The notes below the pieces were generated by a model. The model was not told the DNA's origin and made no database searches. It worked only from the letters and a program-made list of their open reading frames with translations. Below are positions 17,927-27,082 of a stretch of DNA of 64,000 nucleotides, piece after piece. A program made the translations under genes and the position numbers. The stretch is taken from NCBI GenBank assembly GCA_937906455.1, contig CALCYT010000040.1, forward strand, positions 62,001-126,000. The letters run 5' to 3'. Origin of the DNA: an uncultured Bacteroidales bacterium (GTDB taxonomy: Bacteria; Bacteroidota; Bacteroidia; Bacteroidales; F082). How positions within the stretch are numbered: the first letter of the stretch is position 1; each line of letters starts with the position of its first letter.

Positions 17927-19087
17927 CTAAAAAACGCTTTTCATCCTTTTCATCGCCTCTTCTGCCACGCTTCTCGGACACGCGAGATTTATTCTCAGGC
18001 ATTGTTCGCCTTGTTTTCCAAACTCCTTGCCGTTGTTGAGACCCAATCCCGCGTCGAATATCATTTTGCGATTAAGTTCTTGGTTATCAAGACCGTATGC
18101 AGAGAAGTCAAGCCACAACATATATGTAGCCTCTGCCTTATGCACCCTGATTTTCGGCAATTCCTTATGGATAAAATCGACAACATAATCAATATTCCCC
18201 TGAATATAGTTCAGCAGTTGTTGCAGCCACTCCTCCCCATGTTCCATCGCCGTCTTAGTGGCTATCTTGCCGAAGATGTTGCCCAAGTTCACTTCGGTAC
18301 TGTCAACAAAATCAACGTATTTCTTACGCAGTTCAGGGTTTGCGATGATAATGGTTGATGTGGCCATTCCCGCAAGGTTGAACGTTTTACTCGCCGCATG
18401 CGCCGTGATGCAATGTTGCTCAATCTCCTTGGAGACGCTTGCCAAAGGCACGTGTTTAAATCCCGGCATCACCAGGTCACAGTGAATCTCGTCAGAAAAC
18501 ACCAATACGTTGTATTTCATGCAAATATCACATAGTCGTCTCAGCTCATCTTTGCTCCAGCATCTTCCGACAGGATTATGTGGATTGCTGAGTATCAACA
18601 TCTTAGCGGTTTTTGCCTGTTTCTCGAGAAGCTCATAATCCATCACGAAACCATCCTCGGTGTCGATTAAAGGATTAAGGATGAGTTTGCGGTTATGGCT
18701 TTCCACTGCATGGAAAAACGGCGGATATACCGGCGGTTGAATTATCACCTCGTCGCCTTCTTTCGTGAGGCCCATCACCGCCATGTTGAATGCAGCCACG
18801 ACGCCGGGAGTGTATGTCATCCATTCTTTTTGCACGTCCCACTGATGACGCCTGCGTATCCAGTCGGCAATCGCCTCAAAATACGCGTCCTCACGGAAAG
18901 TATAACCGTAAACATCGTATTTCGCCCGCTCAATCACGGCATTCCTTATAAAATCAGGGGTACGGAAATCCATGTCGGCGACCCACATCGGGATGACATC
19001 CGCCTTGCCGAATATCTTGTCTCTCAAATCATATTTGACACTCTCCGTGCCTTCACGATTTATTCTTTCATCAAAATTATACTTCAT
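17927..19087 (-). CDS. MalY/PatB family PLP-dependent aminotransferase (cystathionine beta-lyase-like)
   Basis: This 386-residue type I PLP enzyme starts FDERINREGTESVKYDLRD, followed by VIPMWVADMDFRTPD, a signature of the MalY/PatB group. PLP-binding features include ILSNPHNPVGRCWSKDEL (Asn-Pro-Val-Gly), VFSDEIHCDLV (Asp-Glu-Ile-His) and the Schiff-base lysine in AASKTFNLAG. PatB-type enzymes cleave C-S bonds in cystathionine or cysteine conjugates; some MalY proteins also regulate transport. The exact substrate cannot be read from sequence. It reads opposite to the TonB receptor gene, with about 100 bases between starts. Confidence 0.88.
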   Translation of the reverse strand: MKYNFDERINREGTESVKYDLRDKIFGKADVIPMWVADMDFRTPDFIRNAVIERAKYDVYGYTFREDAYFEAIADWIRRRHQWDVQKEWMTYTPGVVAAFNMAVMGLTKEGDEVIIQPPVYPPFFHAVESHNRKLILNPLIDTEDGFVMDYELLEKQAKTAKMLILSNPHNPVGRCWSKDELRRLCDICMKYNVLVFSDEIHCDLVMPGFKHVPLASVSKEIEQHCITAHAASKTFNLAGMATSTIIIANPELRKKYVDFVDSTEVNLGNIFGKIATKTAMEHGEEWLQQLLNYIQGNIDYVVDFIHKELPKIRVHKAEATYMLWLDFSAYGLDNQELNRKMIFDAGLGLNNGKEFGKQGEQCLRINLACPRSVAEEAMKRMKSVF

Positions 19088-19163
19088 AAAAATCCTCTCA
19101 AATTATTTTCCGCAAAATTGACATTTTTTTTGATATGTAGAACATTTTTTTACAAAAAAAATA

Positions 19164-19171
19164 TATTTTTG
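19164..19171 (+). promoter_or_regulatory. -7 promoter box of the TonB receptor-DUF4249 operon
   Basis: TATTTTTG ends 18 bases before the ATG at 19190. On the opposite strand a 7/8 match (CAATTTTG, 19120-19113) could serve the aminotransferase gene. Confidence 0.6.
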
Positions 19172-19189
19172 CAGACAAAACGTTTGTTT

Positions 19190-21517
19190 ATGTCAAGAAG
19201 ATATTTCTTATTGATATTCATCATATTGTCAGCCATGAATGGAGTCGCGCAGTCGGGTCTGTACGGTGTCGTCAAAGATGATGACAGCGGAGAGCTTCTC
19301 GTTGGAGCCGCCATTTACGTTGACTCGCTTCAGACCGGCACCACCACCGACTTCAACGGATATTACGACTTGCCGTTGAGACCGGGCAATTATAAGATAA
19401 GGTTTTCGTACCTCGGATATAATGCCTTTGAGACACGTGTCGAGGTTGACAACTCACGCAAACGCTTGAATGTCAAGCTCAAGATGGAGGCTCTGATGCT
19501 CGACAAAGTGGTGGTTACGAGTGAGAAGAGGGATGCCAATGTTCGCGAGCTTGCCATGAGTGTCCAGAAACTCGAGATGGTGAAAATCAGGAAGATACCG
19601 GCTCTCATGGGTGAGGTTGATGTCATCAAGGCGATACAGCTGCTGCCTGGTGTGCAGGCGGCGTCGGAAGGCTCATCGGGCTTCAGCGTGCGTGGCGGCT
19701 CGCCCGACCAGAACCTCATCACTATCGACGACGCGCCGGTGTATAACGCATCACATTTCCTCGGGTTCTTCTCGGTGTTCAACAACGACGCGGTGAAAGA
19801 CGCCACGCTGTTTAAAGGCGACATCCCCGCTAGCTACGACAGCCGCCTGTCTTCTGTGTTGGATATCAAGACATTAGACGAGATACCGGAGCGTCTCACC
19901 ATGACAGGAGGTGTCGGCATCATCACCAGCCGTCTCATGGTAAATGTGCCGTTCAACAAACAACGCACCGCCGTGATGATGGCCGGCCGCATGACATACG
20001 GAGGCCTGCTAACACCTTATCTGTTTAACAGCCTGAAAAACACACGACTATATTTTTATGACATCAACGGCAAAATAACTCACGTGTTCAACAAAAACAA
20101 CCGACTCCAGATCTCCGTCTATAACGGTTATGACAAAATAGGCATCGTCAACATGATGAGCATAGGCTATGGAAACACCACCGTCACAAGCAGATGGAAC
20201 CATATCTTCAACGATAAGCTGACATCAAGTCTGTCGTTTCATTTCACCGATTATAAATATGATATCGATGTGTTCATGAATCCATACGATTTCACCGTTA
20301 TTGCAGGCATCAACGACTATTCCGGAAAATATGACTTCACCTGGCTTCTTTCCGACAAAATCACCGCGAAATTCGGTGCCGCCATTACTTTTCACAGATA
20401 CAACCAGGGTGAGTTGCACGACAGGACAGGCGTCGTGGCCCAGTTCTTGGGCGTCAACAACAACGAAAAAGTTTATAGAAAAGCCATTGAATCGGCTTTG
20501 TATTACGGACATGAACATGATATAAGTCCTTTTTTTTCAATAAGATACGGATTGCGCTTGTCTATGTACCAAAATATTGGCAAGGAGACATTGTATTTGT
20601 TTGATGAGAATTATTACAACAACGACTCAATAGTGTATGGCGCAGGCAAGATTTTCAACACCGAAATCAACCTTGAGCCGCGTCTCGCCATGATATATCG
20701 TTTAAGCGCGACATCATCGGTAAAGGCTTCATTTTCAAGGACTGTGCAATATGCTCAGATAGCCAACAATGCCACCGGAGGCCTTCCCTTTGACGTGTGG
20801 TTCCCGTCAAGCCCCAACATCAAGCCGCAGAAATGCGACCAAGTCGCCTTGGGTTATTTCAGAAATTTCAGAGGCAACGACATAGAGACGTCAGCTGAGT
20901 TGTTCTATAAAAACCTCACCGATGTCATTGATTTTGTTGACGATGCGCAGTTTTACGGCAATCTGTTAATCGACGGCGAGGTGAGAGTCGGCAAGGGACG
21001 ATCCTACGGCGCGGAGTTTATCATCAGGAAGAACTACGGCAGGCTAACAGGCTGGGTATCATACACATACAGCCGCTCATTCCGCACCGTGAAAGGCATC
21101 AGCCATGATGAGGAATACCGCTCGCCATACGACCGCCCGCACAATATCAGCATAGTGCTGAGCTATGAGTTCTCAGACAGATTCAATGTGTCCGCAAACT
21201 GGATTTATAACACCGGCCAGCCAGTCACATATCCCTATGGGAAATTCACAGATCACGGCTCAACTTACGCCATTTACAACGGCTACCGCAACCAAAGCCG
21301 CTATCCCGACTACCATCGCCTAGACGTTTCGCTTACATGGAAATGCAAGCCGCACGAACGCTGGCAAGGCGAATGGAACACCTCAATATACAATGTTTAC
21401 GGGCGTCACAACACTTGGGCAGTGGTGTTCACCCCGGGAGAGAATAACACCATCGAAACGGAAAAGATGTATATCTTCTCTGTAATACCTTCAATATCAT
21501 ATAATTTCAAATTTTAA
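19190..21517 (+). CDS. TonB-dependent outer-membrane receptor
   Basis: This 775-residue protein has a signal peptide (MSRRYFLLIFIILSAMNGVAQ). A CarboxypepD_reg-like beta-sandwich (GLYGVVKDDDSGELLVGAAIYVD, TDFNGYYDLPL) is followed by a plug domain (IKAIQLLPGVQAASEGSSGFSVRGGSPDQNL, DDAPVYNASHFLGFFSVFN) and a 22-strand-type barrel ending in aromatic SISYNFKF. The start is the ATG at 19190, where the signal peptide begins; the upstream open frame is antisense to the aminotransferase gene. It would import an unknown ligand through the outer membrane with TonB energy. No SusD gene follows; a DUF4249 lipoprotein follows after 3 bases instead, a recurrent Bacteroidota pairing. Confidence 0.92.
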   Translation: MSRRYFLLIFIILSAMNGVAQSGLYGVVKDDDSGELLVGAAIYVDSLQTGTTTDFNGYYDLPLRPGNYKIRFSYLGYNAFETRVEVDNSRKRLNVKLKMEALMLDKVVVTSEKRDANVRELAMSVQKLEMVKIRKIPALMGEVDVIKAIQLLPGVQAASEGSSGFSVRGGSPDQNLITIDDAPVYNASHFLGFFSVFNNDAVKDATLFKGDIPASYDSRLSSVLDIKTLDEIPERLTMTGGVGIITSRLMVNVPFNKQRTAVMMAGRMTYGGLLTPYLFNSLKNTRLYFYDINGKITHVFNKNNRLQISVYNGYDKIGIVNMMSIGYGNTTVTSRWNHIFNDKLTSSLSFHFTDYKYDIDVFMNPYDFTVIAGINDYSGKYDFTWLLSDKITAKFGAAITFHRYNQGELHDRTGVVAQFLGVNNNEKVYRKAIESALYYGHEHDISPFFSIRYGLRLSMYQNIGKETLYLFDENYYNNDSIVYGAGKIFNTEINLEPRLAMIYRLSATSSVKASFSRTVQYAQIANNATGGLPFDVWFPSSPNIKPQKCDQVALGYFRNFRGNDIETSAELFYKNLTDVIDFVDDAQFYGNLLIDGEVRVGKGRSYGAEFIIRKNYGRLTGWVSYTYSRSFRTVKGISHDEEYRSPYDRPHNISIVLSYEFSDRFNVSANWIYNTGQPVTYPYGKFTDHGSTYAIYNGYRNQSRYPDYHRLDVSLTWKCKPHERWQGEWNTSIYNVYGRHNTWAVVFTPGENNTIETEKMYIFSVIPSISYNFKF

Positions 21518-21520
21518 GAC

Positions 21521-22390
21521 ATGAAAAAGACAATCATATTATTATCAGCAATCATCGGACTGACGGCGTGCACCGAGAAAATGAGATTCGATGCTGTGGA
21601 AGGCGAACGTCTTGTTGGTGTAAGTGCCTCTGTCACAGACGAATACATCAGACATGAAGTCATACTGAGCTTTACCGAGCCGTTCTATGGAGGCAGCCCT
21701 GAAATGATTTCCAACGCAATAGTGTTCGTCGTCGATGACCTTGACACCGTTTGGTATGAGGAAAGCGACATGCCTGGCTATTATTACTCTCAAAACGAAT
21801 ATGCCGGAGTCCCTAATCACAACTATCATCTTTCCATCGATTTCAACGATGACAATGGGAGCCATCACTTCTATTCTGAATCGACAATGAACGAGAATGT
21901 TGAGCAGATAGACTCCATCAGAGTGAAGCCTTTCGTCTTTAACGCATTGGAAATCAAGGACATGCTTGGAGTATATCCTTATTTTCAAACGACCGACAAT
22001 CCGAAGACATATTACATGACGAGGGTTAAAATCAATGGCAAGGACATTGGCGGAGACACTTTGACAATATGTTCACTTTTCGAGACTTACGGTTATGCGG
22101 GAATATATTTCAACGGGCCGTTTATGGCAAGCATTGCAGGCGAGTTTCCTGTAGAAGGTCTAAATCAGCTCGACAGCTTGCAGGTGTTGCATCCTGGCGA
22201 CACCGTCACTATGGATTTGTGGTCGATACCGCGCGACTATGCGCATTATATCTCCGAGATCGCCTCAAGTGCCGGTACCAATCCGATGATGGGAACTCCC
22301 TCTAATGTGCGCACAAACATCTATCCAGAAGGCAAGGCAGTGGGGTGTTTCCATGCCTCATCATTGCGACAATGTTCCGTAATCTATTGA
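21521..22390 (+). CDS. DUF4249 family lipoprotein
   Basis: This 289-residue protein has a lipoprotein signal (SAIIGLTACTEK, Cys17). Its beta-rich body fits DUF4249: ERLVGVSASVT, EVILSFTEPFYGG, IVFVVDDLDTVWYE, NHNYHLSIDF, and a late DLWSIPRDYAHYI. DUF4249 proteins are commonly encoded right after a TonB-dependent receptor and are presumed surface partners for its ligand; their biochemical role is not established. It is 3 bases from the receptor stop, so co-transcription is nearly certain. It ends 85 bases before tRNA-Tyr. Confidence 0.85.
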   Translation: MKKTIILLSAIIGLTACTEKMRFDAVEGERLVGVSASVTDEYIRHEVILSFTEPFYGGSPEMISNAIVFVVDDLDTVWYEESDMPGYYYSQNEYAGVPNHNYHLSIDFNDDNGSHHFYSESTMNENVEQIDSIRVKPFVFNALEIKDMLGVYPYFQTTDNPKTYYMTRVKINGKDIGGDTLTICSLFETYGYAGIYFNGPFMASIAGEFPVEGLNQLDSLQVLHPGDTVTMDLWSIPRDYAHYISEIASSAGTNPMMGTPSNVRTNIYPEGKAVGCFHASSLRQCSVIY

Positions 22391-22430
22391 TAAATAAATT
22401 ATTATGCAATCATAAAAAATTTTAAAAAAA

Positions 22431-22463
22431 TTGTTGCCATTAGCGGAATATTTTGTAATTTTG
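22431..22463 (+). promoter_or_regulatory. promoter of tRNA-Tyr
   Basis: TTGTTG (22431-22436), 19 nt, then TAATTTTG (22456-22463), with the tRNA 5' end 12 bases later. The same TTGTTG/19 nt layout precedes the next tRNA. Confidence 0.75.
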
Positions 22464-22475
22464 CAGCGCAATAAA

Positions 22476-22557
22476 GGGGGAGTCGCATAGCGGCAATTGC
22501 AACAGACTGTAAATCTGTCCTCGGATGAGTTCGGTGGTTCGAGTCCACCCTCCCCCA
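22476..22557 (+). tRNA. tRNA-Tyr (GTA)
   Basis: This is a class II tRNA of 82 nt with a long variable arm. The acceptor stem GGGGGAG pairs with CTCCCCC, the anticodon stem-loop reads GACTGTAAATC with anticodon GTA, and the T arm contains GGTTCGAGTCC. The discriminator is A. CCA is not encoded. Confidence 0.95.
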
Positions 22558-22563
22558 CGGTGA

Positions 22564-22605
22564 GTTTAGAGTTTAGAGTTTAGAGTTTAGAGTTTAGAGT
22601 TTAGA
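22564..22605 (+). repeat. 7-bp tandem repeat array (GTTTAGA x6)
   Basis: Six perfect contiguous GTTTAGA copies lie between tRNA-Tyr and the tRNA-Arg promoter, followed by decaying related sequence (GTAGGGAGCAGAGAGTAGAGA). It is the longest perfect array of the dispersed heptamer family in this window. Confidence 0.92.
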
Positions 22606-22645
22606 GTAGGGAGCAGAGAGTAGAGAACAAAAAAATAAATTTTTG

Positions 22646-22675
22646 TTGCGGGTATTGAAAAAAGCTGTATCTTTG
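22646..22675 (+). promoter_or_regulatory. promoter of tRNA-Arg (ACG)
   Basis: TTG of TTGTTG (22646-22648), 19 nt, then TATCTTTG (22668-22675), with the tRNA starting 11 bases later. This tRNA has its own promoter, separate from tRNA-Tyr. Confidence 0.75.
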
Positions 22676-22685
22676 CATCGCGAAT

Positions 22686-22759
22686 GGACTAGTAGCTCAA
22701 TTGGATAGAGTCCCTGACTACGGATCAGGCGGTTGTGGGTTCGACTCCCGCCTAGTTCA
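22686..22759 (+). tRNA. tRNA-Arg (ACG)
   Basis: A 74-nt tRNA. The acceptor GGACTAG pairs with CTAGTTC (one G-U). The anticodon stem CCTGA/TCAGG encloses loop CTACGGA with anticodon ACG (A34 is usually converted to inosine in this isoacceptor). The T arm contains GGGTTCGACTCCC. CCA is not encoded. Confidence 0.95.
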
Positions 22760-22760
22760 C

Positions 22761-22792
22761 AAAAAAAGCTGACGTAAACGTCAGCTTTTTTT
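22761..22792. terminator. bidirectional rho-independent terminator (tRNA-Arg / sbcC)
   Basis: A perfect hairpin has stem GCTGACG/CGTCAGC and loop TAAA, flanked by seven A before and seven T after, so it works on both strands. It follows tRNA-Arg directly on the + strand, and the sbcC stop codon (reverse, 22783-22781) lies within its stem. Confidence 0.92.
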
Positions 22793-25786
22793 GATTTCCA
22801 CGCTGCTTGAGGCTTTGCCGCGTTTAGTGACTATTATCTGCGCAGGTATGCGCTCCTTGAGACTATCGACATGTGATATGATTCCAACCTTCTTGCCGAA
22901 TTTCTTCATGTTACCAAGGGCTTGCACGGCCATCTCCAGACTCTCACCGTCCAAGGTGCCGAAACCTTCATCGATGAACAACATATCAACGTTGAGGTTT
23001 TCGTCGTTCAATGCCGCCAAACCTAATGCCAAGGCTAATGAAACAAGGAACGTCTCACCCCCTGACAGTGAAGAGGCACTTCTTAGCTCACCACCCATCT
23101 CCTTGTCCATCACCATGATAGCCAATGAGTTGGAATAACACGTAAGCTCATATCGCTGACTCAGTTTCCTAAGAAAATAATTAGCCTGGTCAAGCAGGAT
23201 ACGCATCGTATATGCCTGTGCAACGTCACGGAAATTGTCGGTGGCGGTGGTGCCTATGGCATTGGCAAGTTGAGTCCATAACGATAATTTGTTGGTCATT
23301 GCCTGTAAATCGTCTTTAGCAGCCTGTGCTGACGCGGTGTTTTGGGCATTTATCGAGAGTTTGGTGTGAAGCTCAGCAATAGTTGCAGTTTGCGCCGTCT
23401 TTAACTCCCTTAACTCCGTTAACTCCCTTAAAGTCTTCGCCATAGAATTTTCCACGGAATCATCACCAATTTGATTCTCAATCAGTTTGGCTTGTTCATC
23501 CTTCTCAATCAGATTGAAAACCACCTTTGAGAAACCACTGATAAGGTTGTTTTTGTCGATGTTGTCCCTGATAGCTATTTTACCGCCAAACTCCTCTACC
23601 CTGTCGATGCCTTCAATTCGCTTGATTCCTTTGGAAATATCATCAATTCCGGCGATTTCTGCACCGATATTAGTGAATTCGTCATTCAAACGTTTCCATT
23701 CATCGGAGAGTCTGTAAAGCATCTGATAAAAGCCGGCACTTGACTTACGCCATTGTTCCTCCCATTTCTCGATGACAATCAACGCGTTGGCATGATTTAT
23801 CTTTTCAAAAACGTCTTTTGAAATCTGAGAGACAAGCTCATCACGATTTTTTATCTTTCCATCAATGTCAGCGATTTCATTTTTCAGCGTATTAGCTTTA
23901 TTTTCAATGGCTTTGAAGCTTTTTTCTGCTTCATTTTTTATTTTCAGAAGTGTTTGAACTTGATTTTGAATGCCTTGAGCTTCAACAATTTTAGAATTTA
24001 TTTCTTTTATCAACGCGTCCACTGCCAGAATCTTTGAATCGCAGTCTTTCAGACCTTTTTCGAGAATCACCATATCGTAAATCGGTTTGCCATTGCATTC
24101 CTTCGTCAGTTCAGCGTTTATTTTCATAAGCATATTCTGTTCATTGTCAATGCTTTGACTAATAAGTCGCTGTTCCCCTTCCGATTTGTTTTTGGCGTCT
24201 TTTGATTGCTCAAAATCATTTTTTGCCTCATTCCACGACTTCTCAATCGAGGCGAACAAGGAATCCACGACTCTCTCGTCATGATACTGATGAGAGGTGC
24301 TGCCGCAAAGCGGACAAGGTTTGCCATCCTCGAGTTTCGACCGCAACGATTTCATGTACTCGCCCACCATGTTTTTCTGAGCCTGATACTCCAGATCCTT
24401 GGCTTCATAGACTGATTTCTTTGCAAGATAATCCTGTTCAACGATATTGAAGTGATTCTTTAAGTTAATCAGTTCATTTGATTTATTTTCAATGACTTGT
24501 TTTTTATTGATATAATCTTCCAAGAGCTGTTTCACACGCAAATATTTGGTTTTTCTGCCCTCCTGATTAGCAAGTTCCGTTTTATGCGCGTTATAGTCGG
24601 AAATTAGCCTGTTGAGGTTAGCTTCCACAAATTTTGCATTGAATTTTTCGTAATCAGAGATGGTATCTCTCAGAATTTTTTCGGCATCTTTCAATTGTCC
24701 GTCAATCTGCAAGCCTTCCGACTCCACTAATGTCCTCTGATTTTGCAAAGCCACCTTCTCTTTTTTATATTCATCAATTTTCTTCTCACCCTTTTCTGCA
24801 TCCTGTAAAATATTGACAATCAATGTAATTTGCTCATACATCGATTTATTTTCTGATTGATCGTCAATTTTGCGACCAAGTTCTTCGGCTTTTGACATCA
24901 ACGTTGACTTTTCTTCCAGCATTTTCTTATAAGATGCCTGTAAATCAGCGAGTTGTAATTTATATTCGTCTATTTCGAGACGTAGTCTTTCAAGATTTTC
25001 AAGATTTCGGAGGTCTTGCTCAAGTTTTTTAGTTTCAAGTTCGTTTTTGTTCAACAGTTCACGGTTTTTAGCAAGCTCATCGTTCAATAATGCCATTTCA
25101 TCAGCTGAAAGGATATTCTTATTCAACGAGTTATACAGTTCATTGGCTTTATCGACATCATTTTTTGCGTCGTTTTTCTTCCTTCCGACAATCTCGGCGA
25201 TTTTCGAGTAAATCTCGGTTCCTGTCAGCATCTCGAGGATTTCCGTTTGCTTTGCTTTTTCTGATGTCAGGAAGGTGTTGAACTGACCTTGCGCGAGCAT
25301 CACAGAGCGCACAAATTGGTCGTAGGTCAGTCCGACTAATTCTGTAATTTGTTGATTTACAGCATCAATTTTGGTTTCAATAACAATTCTTTCGTCGCCT
25401 TTCGTCACCTCAAGCTTCCGGCGGTTTGTCATGTCATATTTGCCATTACGTGTGCGGTGCATCTGCCAAGTGGCTATATAATGCTCGTTTCCTATTGCGA
25501 ACCACAGCTCAGCCTTGCCGTCGTTGGTACCTTTCCGCAACACGTTGGTGGTGCTTTGCATATTAGTGATGCCGTTTTCAGTCTTCTCCTTGTTCTTTGT
25601 ATTCTCGTAACGTGGTGATTTGTCGTACAATGCGAGCGTTATAGCGTCCAAAATCGTGCTTTTGCCGCTTCCCGTCTCACCGGTTATAAGGAACAACGGC
25701 TCGGCGGCCAAAACGCCTTCAGAGAAGCTTATTTCGGCGTTTTCGATTGAGTTTATGTTCTCTATTATTATTTTTTCTACTTTCAT
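22781..25786 (-). CDS. sbcC: SbcCD nuclease complex ATPase subunit SbcC
   Basis: This 1001-residue SMC-like ATPase is of the Rad50/SbcC type. Walker A is GETGSGKST at residues 36-44. Long coiled coils flank a zinc-hook CPLC (Cys491, Cys494) almost exactly mid-protein. The ABC signature SLSGGETFLVSLALALGLAALN and Walker B VDMLFIDEGFGTLD lie near the C-terminus. With SbcD it opens hairpins and processes DNA ends. The start is the ATG at 25786 (MKVEKIIIENI), overlapping the sbcD stop as ATGA; the frame extends 24 bases upstream into sbcD. Its stop lies in a bidirectional terminator shared with tRNA-Arg. Confidence 0.95.
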   Translation of the reverse strand: MKVEKIIIENINSIENAEISFSEGVLAAEPLFLITGETGSGKSTILDAITLALYDKSPRYENTKNKEKTENGITNMQSTTNVLRKGTNDGKAELWFAIGNEHYIATWQMHRTRNGKYDMTNRRKLEVTKGDERIVIETKIDAVNQQITELVGLTYDQFVRSVMLAQGQFNTFLTSEKAKQTEILEMLTGTEIYSKIAEIVGRKKNDAKNDVDKANELYNSLNKNILSADEMALLNDELAKNRELLNKNELETKKLEQDLRNLENLERLRLEIDEYKLQLADLQASYKKMLEEKSTLMSKAEELGRKIDDQSENKSMYEQITLIVNILQDAEKGEKKIDEYKKEKVALQNQRTLVESEGLQIDGQLKDAEKILRDTISDYEKFNAKFVEANLNRLISDYNAHKTELANQEGRKTKYLRVKQLLEDYINKKQVIENKSNELINLKNHFNIVEQDYLAKKSVYEAKDLEYQAQKNMVGEYMKSLRSKLEDGKPCPLCGSTSHQYHDERVVDSLFASIEKSWNEAKNDFEQSKDAKNKSEGEQRLISQSIDNEQNMLMKINAELTKECNGKPIYDMVILEKGLKDCDSKILAVDALIKEINSKIVEAQGIQNQVQTLLKIKNEAEKSFKAIENKANTLKNEIADIDGKIKNRDELVSQISKDVFEKINHANALIVIEKWEEQWRKSSAGFYQMLYRLSDEWKRLNDEFTNIGAEIAGIDDISKGIKRIEGIDRVEEFGGKIAIRDNIDKNNLISGFSKVVFNLIEKDEQAKLIENQIGDDSVENSMAKTLRELTELRELKTAQTATIAELHTKLSINAQNTASAQAAKDDLQAMTNKLSLWTQLANAIGTTATDNFRDVAQAYTMRILLDQANYFLRKLSQRYELTCYSNSLAIMVMDKEMGGELRSASSLSGGETFLVSLALALGLAALNDENLNVDMLFIDEGFGTLDGESLEMAVQALGNMKKFGKKVGIISHVDSLKERIPAQIIVTKRGKASSSVEIKKS

Positions 25787-26988
25787 TGCAAATCTTGAGC
25801 CTCCTCGCACACTATTTTAAACATTTCCTTCAGCTCATCGGGCATCTCGCAGCCGTTTTTCTTCTGATATACTGAACAACCAAGCTCGAACGGACTCTTC
25901 GCCTTTAACTCATGTAAAGTCCTAACTTCTTGAAGCTCATCACCTTCCGCCTTGTCAGGAAAATAAGATTGTATGCCGCAAAACATGGCGTTGTGACCAT
26001 CGAAAGCCTGCAACATCGCGGCGGTCTCTGTCTGTGTGAGCGGTTTGTCCGCTTGCACATGAACCCGCACGTATGCCTTATCATCAAGAATTTCAATGAG
26101 TTGCATCATGACAGTCTCAAACGGCAGAGCGTCATCGTAACCTTTTGGTTTGAAAGGGAAATCGACTATGGGAATCAGTGTTTTAAGCGGAACAACCCTC
26201 GTTTCGGCCTTCCCTTTCTCAATATTTACTGCTGCGACTGAATGCTGATAATTCTCATTGAACGAAATCGGGAATGGCGAGCCTGCATATCGCATATTCT
26301 CAATCCCTTTGATGGCCTGCGGAAAATGAATATGTCCGAAAGCCCAGTAATCGATTCCGTGGACATCTGTAAAGTCTTGAACATCAAGGGTTTCCAATTT
26401 GCCAATGATATCCGGGCTATGGCCTGTGATGTCAGCACTACGGACAGCAAGGTGTCCCATTGCCACAACACATTGATTATCAGTGTATTCCGGACGCCTT
26501 TTCAGATGTTCCAACAACTTGTCATATATATTTTGATTGCCATTCAGATAAGGGACTGCCAGAACCCAACCGATTATCTCCCCTTTTTTTGTTATAGGAA
26601 TCTCTATCTTCGAGGCATCGAAATTCAAAGCATTATCAGCGGTAACAGTTTGATAATCAATCATTCCGACGACAGAGACATTGAAAGCCTCCCACAAAGG
26701 ACGCGGTGCCTCAAGCCGAGATGGCGAGTCGTGGTTCCCACTGGTGATAATTATCTGTAAATCATCGTCAAGACGCGACAATTCAACAATGAAATTATAA
26801 TATAACCGTTGGGATACTATCGTAGGAGTGGCGGTATGAAAGACGTCGCCCGAAACAACCATCACATCGGGTTTCTCCTTGATTATTATTGACTTAAGCT
26901 GTTCAAAGAAGAACTTATGCTCTTCCTCTCGGCTATAATTGTGAAAAATTTGTCCGATATGCCAGTCAGCAGTGTGTATTATCTTCAT
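25783..26988 (-). CDS. sbcD: SbcCD nuclease subunit SbcD (Mre11-like exonuclease)
   Basis: This 401-residue calcineurin-like phosphoesterase has the Mre11/SbcD motifs in order: HTADWHIGQIF (metal-binding D-x-H), VVSGDVFH, SGNHDSPSRLEA (Asn-His-Asp), VAMGHLAV and AFGHIHFPQ. It is the Mn2+-dependent nuclease of the SbcCD complex, degrading DNA ends and palindromic hairpins. It is first in the two-gene operon with sbcC (ATGA overlap). The 94-base gap to the divergent hexosaminidase gene holds a TTGTAA-AA-TTACAA dyad (27005-27018) and a 7/8 promoter match on the reverse strand (TAATTTTA). Confidence 0.95.
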   Translation of the reverse strand: MKIIHTADWHIGQIFHNYSREEEHKFFFEQLKSIIIKEKPDVMVVSGDVFHTATPTIVSQRLYYNFIVELSRLDDDLQIIITSGNHDSPSRLEAPRPLWEAFNVSVVGMIDYQTVTADNALNFDASKIEIPITKKGEIIGWVLAVPYLNGNQNIYDKLLEHLKRRPEYTDNQCVVAMGHLAVRSADITGHSPDIIGKLETLDVQDFTDVHGIDYWAFGHIHFPQAIKGIENMRYAGSPFPISFNENYQHSVAAVNIEKGKAETRVVPLKTLIPIVDFPFKPKGYDDALPFETVMMQLIEILDDKAYVRVHVQADKPLTQTETAAMLQAFDGHNAMFCGIQSYFPDKAEGDELQEVRTLHELKAKSPFELGCSVYQKKNGCEMPDELKEMFKIVCEEAQDLQ

Positions 26989-27082
26989 CGTATTGAAAAA
27001 CAGGTTGTAAAATTACAAAAAATATTTCAATCGTATTATTTTTTTTTATACTTTAGCACCGAAATTTTAAAAATTAAAGTCA

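Noticed and set aside
18695..19189. N-terminal extension of the TonB receptor frame
   Set aside because: It is antisense to the MalY/PatB gene and precedes the promoter; the signal peptide begins at 19190.
22564..22605. Possible CRISPR array from repeated short units
   Set aside because: Units are 7 bp, contiguous and without spacers; no cas genes are nearby.
27005..27018. TTGTAA-AA-TTACAA dyad between sbcD and the GH20 gene as an operator
   Set aside because: A single short A/T-rich dyad in an A/T-rich gap is expected by chance; there is no second copy or regulator gene to support it.
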